14,389 nt of DNA. Source: Nitriliruptoraceae bacterium (GTDB lineage Bacteria; Actinomycetota; Nitriliruptoria; Nitriliruptorales; Nitriliruptoraceae). The notes below the pieces were generated by a model that saw nothing but the letters and a program-made list of their open reading frames with translations, had not been told where the DNA came from and made no database searches. Shown here one piece after another: positions 6,410-13,041 of the stretch (position 1 is its first letter; each line of letters begins with the position of its first letter). The stretch is from contig SKLC01000006.1 in NCBI GenBank assembly GCA_007123425.1, positions 1 to 14,389 on the forward strand, written 5' to 3'. A program made the position numbers and the translations under genes.

Positions 6410-8340
6410 GCGACCAGCCCCAGACCTTCCAGGGCGACCAGCCCCACAGCCCCCAGGGTGTCGCGGATCGCGAGGCGCTCGACCAGCTGTGGGACCAGCA
6501 ACCCGGCTTCACCGGATGGCTCGGCCAGTGCAACCACAAGGCGGTGGGCCGCCGCTACATCTTCACCGCCTTCGTGTTCATGCTGGTCGGCGGCGCCATG
6601 GCGATGCTGATGCGCACGCAGCTCGCCGTGCCCGACAACGACTTCGTCGGCGCCGAGACGTTCAACCAGCTGTTCACCATGCACGGGAGCATCATGATGT
6701 TCCTGTTCGTGGTGCCCATGCTCAAGGGCTTCTTGATCTACTTCATGCCGCTCATGCTCGGCGCGCGGGACATGCCGATGCCGCGGCTGAACGCCTTCGG
6801 CTACTGGGCCTTCCTCGGTGGCGGGCTGTTCCTGCTCTCGAGCTTCCTCTTCGGCGCGGCCCCCGACAGCGGCTGGTTCGCCTACGTGCCGCTCACTCGC
6901 CAGGAGTTCAACCCGGGCCTCAACCTCGACTTCTGGCTGCTGGGCGTGGTCATGATCGAGATCTCGGGGATCGTGGGCGCCATCGAGGTGGTGGTGCTCT
7001 TCTTCCGCTTCCGCGCCCCGGGCATGACCATCAGCCGGGTGCCGATCTTCGCGTGGAGCGGGATGGTCGCCTCGGCGATGATCCTGTTCGCCTTCCCCCC
7101 GCTGGTCATCGGCACGCTCCTGCTCGAGCTCGACCGCAAGATCGGCACCGCCTTCTACGACGCGGCCGGCGGCGGCGATCCCCTGCTGTGGCAGCACCTG
7201 TTCTGGTGGTTCGGGCATCCCGAGGTCTACATCCAGCTCATCCCCGCCCTCGGGATCGCCGCCGCGATCACCAGCGTGGCCTGTCGGCGGCGGATGGCCG
7301 CACGGACCCCGGTGATCGCCTCCGTGGTGGCCATCGGCATCCTGAGCTTCGGCCTGTGGGTCCACCACATGTACGCGGTCGGCATCGAGCTGCTCTCGAC
7401 GTCGCTGTTCACCGCCGCCAGCTTCATGATCGCCATCCCCTCCGGGGTGATCGTCATGGCGTTCATCGCCACGATGTGGTGGGGCCGGATCCGCTTCGAC
7501 TCGTCGATGCTCTACGTCATCGGCTTCATCGTCATCTTCGTGCTCGGCGGCATCACCGGCGTCATGGTCGCGATCGTGCCCTTCGACTGGCAGGTCCACG
7601 ACACCTACTTCATCGTCGCGCACATGCACTACGTGATGGTCGGTGGGTCGCTGTTCCCCATCCTGGGCGGCTTCCACCACTTCCTGCCCAAGCTCACCGG
7701 CGCGATGATGACGGAGGGGCTGGGCAAGTGGGCCTTCGCGCTCAACTTCATCGGCTTCAACCTGGCCTTCTTCCCGCAGCACATCCTGGGCATGTTCGGC
7801 ATGACCCGGCGCATCTGGACCTACGAGGAGGGCCTCGGGTGGGAGGGGCTCAACCTCGCCTCGACCGCCGGCTCCTACATCATGGGCATCGGCATCCTGC
7901 TGTTCACGATCAACCTGCTGCTGGCGCACCGCCGCAGCGCACCCCGGGCCCCGGCCGACCCGTGGGGCGGCGACACCATCGAGTGGGCGACCGACTCGCC
8001 AGCACCCAACTTCAACTACCAGTACGTGCCCGTCGTCGAGAGCCCCGAGCCCATGTGGGACGGCCGGTCGCGCTTCGCCGAGGCGGGCACGGAGGGCTGG
8101 GCCGAGCGACTCGACCAGCCCCGACGGGGGGTCCGCGAGAACATCGCGACGACGGGGCTCGACGCCGAGCCGGATCACGTGATCGCGCTGCCGGGCCACT
8201 CGCTGTGGCCGCTGTTTCTGACCATCGCCATCATGGTCTTCCTCGTCGGGGTGCTGCTCGACGCGGTGGGCCTGATCGGCATCGGCCTGGTGGCGTGCGT
8301 CGGCTGCGCGGCGGCATGGCTGTGGCCGGGGGTGGAGTGA
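6406..8340 (+). CDS. ctaD: Haem-copper oxidase subunit I (A-family-like), with two C-terminal helices of subunit III
   Basis: Catalytic subunit reducing the terminal acceptor, expected to be O2. The 644-aa protein keeps all cofactor residues: haem a H93 and H408, haem a3 H406, CuB H271, H320, H321, the HPEVY cross-link Tyr275 and Glu273, the HDTYFIVAHMHY segment and haem propionate arginines (TRR, 467-469). The C terminus has two extra helices (about 600-640) starting HSLWPL, like the beginning of subunit III, as in Bacillus and Thermus caa3 oxidases. Proton-channel residues differ: the K-channel Lys is Ile349 (PSGVIVM for PTGVKVF) and its Ser is Ala286. D-channel Asp122 and Asn129 remain, but the other two Asn positions are Ile111 and Glu194. 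GTG start overlaps the ctaC stop. Oxidase family membership is secure; pumping mechanism and exact subfamily are not. Confidence 0.95.
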   Translation: MSDQPQTFQGDQPHSPQGVADREALDQLWDQQPGFTGWLGQCNHKAVGRRYIFTAFVFMLVGGAMAMLMRTQLAVPDNDFVGAETFNQLFTMHGSIMMFLFVVPMLKGFLIYFMPLMLGARDMPMPRLNAFGYWAFLGGGLFLLSSFLFGAAPDSGWFAYVPLTRQEFNPGLNLDFWLLGVVMIEISGIVGAIEVVVLFFRFRAPGMTISRVPIFAWSGMVASAMILFAFPPLVIGTLLLELDRKIGTAFYDAAGGGDPLLWQHLFWWFGHPEVYIQLIPALGIAAAITSVACRRRMAARTPVIASVVAIGILSFGLWVHHMYAVGIELLSTSLFTAASFMIAIPSGVIVMAFIATMWWGRIRFDSSMLYVIGFIVIFVLGGITGVMVAIVPFDWQVHDTYFIVAHMHYVMVGGSLFPILGGFHHFLPKLTGAMMTEGLGKWAFALNFIGFNLAFFPQHILGMFGMTRRIWTYEEGLGWEGLNLASTAGSYIMGIGILLFTINLLLAHRRSAPRAPADPWGGDTIEWATDSPAPNFNYQYVPVVESPEPMWDGRSRFAEAGTEGWAERLDQPRRGVRENIATTGLDAEPDHVIALPGHSLWPLFLTIAIMVFLVGVLLDAVGLIGIGLVACVGCAAAWLWPGVE

Positions 8341-8342
8341 CC

Positions 8343-8942
8343 ATGAGCACGCGGATCTCACGCACCGCCTTCCCCGTCCGGGGTGGCCCGCAGGGTGCCC
8401 CCATCGGAGTGTGGGGCATCTGGATGACCATCGTCGTGCTGGGCACGGCCCTGGCCGGGCTCGTGGTCAGCGGCGTCTACCTCTACTGGGGCCAGGACGA
8501 GTGGCCTCCCGCCGGCTTCGAGGCCCCCGTGCTGACCCGCGGCGCGCTCGCGCTGGCGCTGTCGGTGGGAGCCGGCGCCCTCGTGGTCGCTGCGCTGCGC
8601 ACGATGCGGGCGGGAGGCGAGCGCGCGGCCGGCCACATCCTGCTCGGTGCGCTGCTGGCGGCGACCGGGTGCCTGGCGTTCCTCGTGCTCGACCTGGTGC
8701 AGGCGCCCTGGCACTGGGACGAGCACGTGTACGCCTCCCTGTTCTACGTCTTCGTGGGCTACGCGGCGACGTTCGTGGCCGTGTCCGCGCTGATGATCGC
8801 GGCCGTGCTCGTGCAGCGGGTGGCGGGGATGATCGACACCGGCCGACACCTCGAGCTCAAGGTCACCGCGATCTTCTGGATCCACACCATCGCGACCGTC
8901 GTGGCCGCCTTCGCGATGGTCCATCTGCTCCCCCACCGGTGA
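8343..8942 (+). CDS. ctaE: Haem-copper oxidase subunit III, short divergent form
   Basis: Membrane subunit that packs against subunit I. The 199-aa protein has five probable helices (about 22-48, 67-87, 97-120, 130-160, 172-195), matching the five-helix form whose first two helices are fused to subunit I, which is what ctaD shows. The WGIWMTI start and SGVYLYWGQDEWPP loop match subunit III. The helix that normally carries TGxHxxHV reads FVGYAATFV, so both histidines are lost, and the last helix reads FWIHTIATVV rather than the usual WHFVD pattern. ATG follows the ctaD stop by two bases with GGAG upstream. Position and helix pattern make the assignment likely; sequence similarity is weak. Confidence 0.82.
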   Translation: MSTRISRTAFPVRGGPQGAPIGVWGIWMTIVVLGTALAGLVVSGVYLYWGQDEWPPAGFEAPVLTRGALALALSVGAGALVVAALRTMRAGGERAAGHILLGALLAATGCLAFLVLDLVQAPWHWDEHVYASLFYVFVGYAATFVAVSALMIAAVLVQRVAGMIDTGRHLELKVTAIFWIHTIATVVAAFAMVHLLPHR

Positions 8943-8952
8943 GGAGGGGCCC

Positions 8953-9324
8953 GTGAGCGCACCGACGGACGAGACCCTCGACTACGTGCCCGCTGGCTGG
9001 GGGCGCCTGCTCGTCGCGCTCTGGTCGGGGCCGCACTGGTGGGCCACCCACCTCGGGCTCACCTATCTCGTGGTGCCCGAGACCTGCGCGCTGGGGATCC
9101 AGTGGACCCTGCACCTGATCACCGTGGCCTGCCTGGCAGGCACGGTCGCCGGCGGCTGGGTGTCGCTGGGGCTGCTGCGGCGCGGCGTTCCCCAGCGCGA
9201 GGTGAACCGCTATGCCCTGCGCGACGGCTATCTCGGCTGGATCGGGCTGGCGCTCAACGTCTTCTTCGGCGCGGTCGTGATCGCCGAGAACGTGCCGCGC
9301 TGGTTCCTCGACGCCTGCTGGTGA
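8953..9324 (+). CDS. Conserved-looking 123-aa membrane protein in the oxidase operon
   Basis: Function unknown. GTG start with GAGGAGGGG (8941-8949) just upstream. The protein has three probable helices (about 29-50, 53-75, 93-113). Its first helix is preceded by SGPHWWATH and contains a TYLVVPETCALG segment, reminiscent of small membrane proteins near ctaG in other bacteria that share a GP-x-x-W-x-x-H pattern and a later Cys. It sits between subunit III and ctaG, 10 bases after ctaE and 28 bases before ctaG, so it is co-transcribed. It could be a supernumerary oxidase subunit (the cluster has no recognisable subunit IV) or an assembly factor using His/Cys for copper. Both are inferences from position. 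Confidence 0.85.
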   Translation: MSAPTDETLDYVPAGWGRLLVALWSGPHWWATHLGLTYLVVPETCALGIQWTLHLITVACLAGTVAGGWVSLGLLRRGVPQREVNRYALRDGYLGWIGLALNVFFGAVVIAENVPRWFLDACW

Positions 9325-9352
9325 GCGCCCTCGCCCTGACGGGAGCCGTGCC

Positions 9353-10222
9353 ATGACCGAGCCCGCCTGGTGGACGGTGTGGGTCCTCGACGCCCCGAGC
9401 GTCGCGGCGCTGGTGGGCATCGGCGCGCTGTACCTGCACGGCGAGACCCTCCGGCGCCGCCAGACCGGCGTCAACCGGCGCGGACGGGTCGCCGCGTTCG
9501 CCGCCGGCTGGCTCGTCGCGCTGCTGTCCGTGGTCTCGCCGGTGGCCGGCCTGGCGGGTGACCTGCTGTGGGTGCACATGGTCCAGCACCTGCTGATGAC
9601 CGTGGTCGCGGCGCCGCTGCTCGCCCTCGGCGCGCCACAGGCGACGATCCGGCGCGCGCTGACACCGGGCGCCAGGCATGCGCTGGCGCGGCTGGTGCGC
9701 CGCGCCAGCCTCCGACGCCGCAGCTGGGCTCCTCCCCCGGTCATGGTGGCCGCAGCGGTGCACGCGGCGGCCCTGTGGGTCTGGCACGCACCCGCCCTCT
9801 ACGACCTCGCGGCGACCAACGCCGCCGTCCACCTCCTCGAGCACGTGGTCTTCGTCGGGACCGCCGTGTGGTTCTGGTCCGCCGTCGTGGCCACCACGCG
9901 CCGAGACCGACGGCAGCACGCCCTGGCGACGCTGTCGCTGGGTGGCCTCATCGCGCAGGGGGGCGTGCTGGGGGCGCTGATGACCTTCGCGCCCCGCTCC
10001 GTCTACGCGGCCTACGACGGTGCCCGTGGCCTCACCGCCCTGCAGGACCAGCAGATGGCCGGCACGCTGATGTGGGTCCCGCCCGGCTTCATCTACGCCA
10101 TCGTCGGCATCGCCCTGTTCATCCGCTGGTTCGACCTCGTGGAGCGCGACGCCCGTCGCCGGGCCGCCGGCGCCCACGCCCGCAGGGACGATCTCGCCTC
10201 CGGGCTGGTGCATCGGGACTGA
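9353..10222 (+). CDS. ctaG: CtaG, caa3-type oxidase assembly/copper factor
   Basis: Multi-helix membrane protein of the Bacillus-type CtaG family, needed for caa3 oxidase activity and thought to act in copper delivery. The 289-aa sequence shows family motifs in order: WVHMVQHLLM (73-82), WHAPALYDLA (144-153), HLLEHVVFVGTAVWFW (160-175) and DQQMAGTLMWVPPG (232-245), with conserved His 75, 79, 145, 160 and 164 in membrane segments. About seven helices are predicted, with a basic cytoplasmic loop at 99-124. The ATG follows GGGAG by about 7 bases. It pairs logically with the caa3-type ctaC upstream. The last codons and stop form the first copy of a 23-bp tandem repeat, so the C-terminal GLVHRD may be a recent addition. 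Confidence 0.93.
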   Translation: MTEPAWWTVWVLDAPSVAALVGIGALYLHGETLRRRQTGVNRRGRVAAFAAGWLVALLSVVSPVAGLAGDLLWVHMVQHLLMTVVAAPLLALGAPQATIRRALTPGARHALARLVRRASLRRRSWAPPPVMVAAAVHAAALWVWHAPALYDLAATNAAVHLLEHVVFVGTAVWFWSAVVATTRRDRRQHALATLSLGGLIAQGGVLGALMTFAPRSVYAAYDGARGLTALQDQQMAGTLMWVPPGFIYAIVGIALFIRWFDLVERDARRRAAGAHARRDDLASGLVHRD

Positions 10223-10270
10223 TCGGGCCGGTGCATCGGGACTGACCGGGCTGGTGCATCGGGACTGACC
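10202..10270 (+). repeat. Three tandem copies of a 23-bp unit beginning in the ctaG stop region
   Basis: Copies at 10202-10224, 10225-10247 and 10248-10270 share a core GGTGCATCGGGACTGA. Copies 1 and 2 differ at two positions, copies 2 and 3 at one. Copy 1 encodes the last residues and TGA stop of ctaG; the others are non-coding, and 23 is not a multiple of three. I saw no further copies in this window. Confidence 0.95.
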
Positions 10271-10276
10271 AGCCGG
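10246..10276 (+). terminator. Possible stem-loop after ctaG
   Basis: CCGG-G-CTGGT (10246-10255) can pair with ACCAGCCGG (10268-10276) to give a 9-bp stem with one bulged G and a 12-base loop formed by repeat copy 3. There is no U-tract. It may end or attenuate transcription between ctaG and the 61-aa gene. The remainder of the 186-base gap (10277-10408) shows nothing else I can name. Confidence 0.4.
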
Positions 10277-10408
10277 CCACGGCGTCGTCCCGCGCCGCCG
10301 GCTCGTGCCGGGCACGCTCGCCACCGACGCCGGCTCCCGGGCCGGCCACCGAGATCAGCGATGACGCCCCCGCCGGACCGATGCCGAGGGCAGGCGAGGA
10401 GGCCGACC

Positions 10409-10594
10409 ATGGATCGGACGAAGAAGACGCTGGGACTGGCGGCAGCGCTGCTCGCGGTGGCGCTGATCGTGGGCATCGCCGGGCTGGTCCTGGATGCGCT
10501 GCGGTGGCTGCTGATCATCGCGGCCATCGTGCTGGTGGTCGCCGCGGCCGTCGGCTGGGTGGCCCGTCGCGGCGGCTCCTCCGAGCCCACGTGA
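10409..10594 (+). CDS. 61-aa two-helix membrane protein
   Basis: Family not recognised. ATG at 10409 has GAGGAGG (10396-10402) with a 6-base spacer, the best ribosome-binding site near this frame; the earlier in-frame ATG at 10361 lacks one. A short basic N terminus (MDRTKKT) leads into two hydrophobic segments (about residues 8-28 and 31-54), then a polar tail WVARRGGSSEPT. It is the last plus-strand gene, 186 bases beyond ctaG, and may share the operon or have its own promoter. Such small hairpin proteins are often accessory subunits, but nothing here proves it. Its stop codon lies within the first copy of a degenerate repeat. Confidence 0.72.
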   Translation: MDRTKKTLGLAAALLAVALIVGIAGLVLDALRWLLIIAAIVLVVAAAVGWVARRGGSSEPT

Positions 10595-10685
10595 CCCGGC
10601 CCCGCGTGGAGCCCCTGTGACCCGGCAGCCCACGTGACCCGACCCCTGCGGGCAGCCCACCTGCCCCGGCCCCGGAGTGACACGG
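10584..10685 (+). repeat. Degenerate direct repeats beginning at the stop of the 61-aa gene
   Basis: Four copies of a 16-mer like AGCCCACGTGACCCGG start at 10584, 10610, 10627 and 10654, with a partial fifth (GTGACACGG) at 10677-10685. Spacing is irregular (26, 17, 27 bases). The first copy spans the stop codon of the 61-aa gene. Two copies contain the palindrome CACGTG. They fill almost the whole convergent intergenic region. Confidence 0.8.
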
Positions 10686-10699
10686 CCGTCCCCGCCGTG
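10681..10699. terminator. Stem-loop between convergent genes
   Basis: CACGGC (10681-10686) and GCCGTG (10694-10699) form a perfect 6-bp stem with a 7-base loop, 8 bases beyond the stop codon of the minus-strand hydrolase and 86 bases after the plus-strand stop. The position suits a bidirectional terminator. No U-tract is present on either strand. Confidence 0.4.
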
Positions 10700-10706
10700 C
10701 ACCCGC

Positions 10707-12317
10707 CTACAGCGGCGCCTGGGGCAGCTCGGTCAGTGGCTGGTACGGCGGCAGCCGGTCCAGGCAGGCAGTGTCCGGCGCCCGCTGCGGGTCCGCGAGG
10801 AACTCGCTGACCAGCTGTCGGCCGCACCCGTCCGCGAGCAGGTCGGTGCCCTCCAGGGGCCCGTGCCCGAAGATGGGCACCTCGACGAGGTGCGCGGTCG
10901 ACAGCCCGTCGGCGACCGCCTCCCCGAGCTCGGGCGGCGTGACGTGGTCGAAGCCACCCGTCACCACCAGGGCGGGGACGTCCCGGGGCAGCTCGATCTG
11001 GCCCGCAGCGACCTCCGCGTCCACTGCCCACGTCTCGCAGGTGCGCTGCGTGGCGGCGCCCCCGGTCATGCCGTGCTCGAACCAGTGGTCGACCAGCACC
11101 TGGGAGGTCACGCCCTCGAGGGCCGCATCGACGTCGAAGTGCGCGCCTTCCGCTGTGCAGACCATGGACAGGTGCATGCCGACGGCGATGGCCTCCTCCA
11201 GCTGCTGCTGGATCCTGACCTGCAGCTCGGCGAGCTGCTCGACGTCCCCGTCGCGGGCCCGGTCGATCAGCGCGGGCAGCACGAAGGCGCCGTCGGGGAG
11301 GTAGAACAGCGAGAACAGGCCGCTGAGGAACGTCGAGGGCGTGACGGTGAGCGTGGTCTCCTCCCCGTCGGACGGCGCCACGGTCACCTCGACCGGCTCG
11401 TCGTCGAGGCGCTCGACAGCCTCGGTGAGCGCCTGGTCGAGGTCCCCGATCTCACGGGCGCAGGTCTCGTCGGCCGCGCAGAGCACCGCCACACGGTCGA
11501 GGGCGCGCTGGAAGCCGCCCGCGGCCGCCTGCAGGTAGTTGCCCGTGGGGTCGATCGGGGAGCTCAGCACCAGCGCGCCGACGCGGTCGGGGTCGAGGGC
11601 GGCGGCGTGCAGCGCGACGTGGGTCCCGTAGGAGGTGCCGCGCAGGTCGATCTCGTCGTGGCCCAGCGCGGCGCGCACGGCGTGGACGTCGATCGCGTTG
11701 GCCCGGTGGTGGAAGGCCCCGAGGTCGATGCCCTCGTCGGTGAGGCCGTCCCGACAGTCGGCGACCTGCTCGAGCATGATCTCGAGATCCTCGTCGGCAG
11801 TGCCCTGCAGGGCGTCGTCGTCGATGTCCGGGCAGTCGAGGGCCGGCCGGCTGTGGCCGACCCCGCGCTGGTCGACGACGATCGTGGGGCGCCCCGTCTG
11901 GTAGGAGCGCTGCACCACCGGCTCGGTCAGCGCGGTCTCGACCATCACCTCACCGGGCCCGCCCCCGAGCACGAGCAGTGGCCGGTCACCGTCGGCGGCG
12001 TCGGGGTCGAGCACCGCGACGGCCAGATCGATCTGCTCCCCGTCGGGTTCGGCGGCCTCGAGCGGGACCTCGACCCGGCCGCAGCGCACGTCGTCGTCCT
12101 CCAGGCCGACGAGATCCACGCCGAAGCAACCCTCGTCCTCGACGAACGACGCGCCCTCGGCCACCATCTCGAGGCGCTCGCCGATGGCGTCCGGGTCGGC
12201 ATCGTCCGTCCGCTCGGGGTCCCCGGCAGGCGAGCAACCGGCGGCCAGGACCGCGAGCACCACGAGCGCCACGGGCGCGCGGCGGCACGCGCGGGCTGGT
12301 CGGCCGTCGGGTGTCAT
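10707..12317 (-). CDS. Secreted alpha/beta-hydrolase lipoprotein (TAP-like peptidase family)
   Basis: Probable extracytoplasmic serine hydrolase related to the tripeptidyl-aminopeptidase/SlpD-SlpE proteins of actinobacteria. The 536-aa protein begins with a basic region, hydrophobic stretch and lipobox (VLAAGC, Cys28), so it should be a lipoprotein. The fold landmarks are the oxyanion segment GGGPG (118-122), DQRGVGHS (149-156), nucleophile elbow GTSYGT (Ser229), acid Asp457 in TGGFDHVTPP, and His485 in FGHGPL. A C-terminal TAP-like domain with paired cysteines follows. Length is typical. The ATG at 12317 lies 6 bases after the stop of the PH-like gene, so the two are co-transcribed; no strong ribosome-binding site is seen. 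Substrate is unknown: peptides are the family norm, but esters are possible. Confidence 0.9.
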   Translation of the reverse strand: MTPDGRPARACRRAPVALVVLAVLAAGCSPAGDPERTDDADPDAIGERLEMVAEGASFVEDEGCFGVDLVGLEDDDVRCGRVEVPLEAAEPDGEQIDLAVAVLDPDAADGDRPLLVLGGGPGEVMVETALTEPVVQRSYQTGRPTIVVDQRGVGHSRPALDCPDIDDDALQGTADEDLEIMLEQVADCRDGLTDEGIDLGAFHHRANAIDVHAVRAALGHDEIDLRGTSYGTHVALHAAALDPDRVGALVLSSPIDPTGNYLQAAAGGFQRALDRVAVLCAADETCAREIGDLDQALTEAVERLDDEPVEVTVAPSDGEETTLTVTPSTFLSGLFSLFYLPDGAFVLPALIDRARDGDVEQLAELQVRIQQQLEEAIAVGMHLSMVCTAEGAHFDVDAALEGVTSQVLVDHWFEHGMTGGAATQRTCETWAVDAEVAAGQIELPRDVPALVVTGGFDHVTPPELGEAVADGLSTAHLVEVPIFGHGPLEGTDLLADGCGRQLVSEFLADPQRAPDTACLDRLPPYQPLTELPQAPL

Positions 12318-12323
12318 GGAGCG

Positions 12324-12932
12324 TCAGCGGCCCACGTCGACCGGCACGTCCTCCGGCAGCCACATCCGCTCCCGAAGCCGGGCGACCAACGCCTGTCCCT
12401 CCTCGAGGTCAGCGCCATCCAGGGAGAGGGCGAGGTCACGCCCCTGCGCGTTGACGATGCGGACCATGAGCACCCGCTGGTGCCTCCCGGCGCCCACGGC
12501 CCGGCCCGGGGTGCCGACCCGTCCGCCGCCGGCACCCACATTGAGCGTGAGCGGTCCCAGGCGCCGGGTCATCCCGCCACGGCTGCCCCACTCCTCCGAG
12601 AGTTCCACACCGCCGACATCGGTCCACGCGACCGACCTCGACGACATCATGCCCTGCTCGTGCACACCCGTGCTGTCGAAGGCAAGCCGTCGGCCACGCG
12701 CGATGACGGTGAGGCCACCACCCGCCAGCAGGGCGAGGCCGAAGAGCAACCGCGCCCCGAGATCACCGCCGAGGTCACCGGGGCCGACGACGAGGACGGC
12801 AAGCCCCCCGAGGGCCACCACCCCGCCCACCAGCTGGCCGAGCCGCCGCGCCCCGCCGGGGCGCAGCTCTATCCTGCCGCCGTCGTCCTGGGCTTCGTCA
12901 GGAAGATCGCCAAACGCCTCATCGCGAGCCAC
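12324..12932 (-). CDS. Membrane protein with PH-like domain
   Basis: The GTG at 12932 has a very strong ribosome-binding site (GGAGGAGGG on the minus strand, 12938-12946) with a 5-base spacer; this sets the start, giving 202 aa and discarding a low-complexity upstream extension. An acidic N terminus (1-20) precedes two membrane helices (about 31-50 and 60-78). A beta-rich domain follows (RRLAFDSTGVHEQ, then SVAWTDVGGVELSEEW and later MVRIVNAQGRDLAL), the pattern of bacterial PH-like domains behind two helices. The Gly/Arg-rich loop at 134-151 is probably flexible. An out-of-frame ATG 5 bases upstream gives only a 22-residue peptide and is not preferred. Role unknown; it forms a two-gene unit with the downstream hydrolase. 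Confidence 0.82.
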   Translation of the reverse strand: MARDEAFGDLPDEAQDDGGRIELRPGGARRLGQLVGGVVALGGLAVLVVGPGDLGGDLGARLLFGLALLAGGGLTVIARGRRLAFDSTGVHEQGMMSSRSVAWTDVGGVELSEEWGSRGGMTRRLGPLTLNVGAGGGRVGTPGRAVGAGRHQRVLMVRIVNAQGRDLALSLDGADLEEGQALVARLRERMWLPEDVPVDVGR

Positions 12933-13041
12933 GACATCCCTCCTCCACGTGCCGGTGACGATAGGGACCTGGGGCAAGCCTTGGCCGCTCGGGCAAGGTC
13001 CTCGGCCGGTGACCGTTCGGACGAGGCGAGCGGACCCGTGC

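Noticed and set aside
6406..8340. CtaD as a nitric oxide reductase
   Set aside because: Loss of the K-channel prompted this idea, but Tyr275 of HPEVY, the oxidase D-channel acid, CuA and subunit III are all present, which favours an O2 reductase. It stays open for testing but is not claimed.
6388..8361. 657-codon minus-strand open frame opposite ctaD
   Set aside because: Its His/Glu/Asp/Gln-rich composition is the reverse-frame shadow of a membrane protein; ctaD on the other strand explains the sequence fully.
12869..12937. Short minus-strand ATG frame (MSWLAMRR...) with the strong ribosome-binding site before the PH-like gene
   Set aside because: From this ATG the frame ends after 22 residues. 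The same ribosome-binding site serves the GTG at 12932, which opens a 202-aa protein with domain features. A leader peptide is possible but unsupported.
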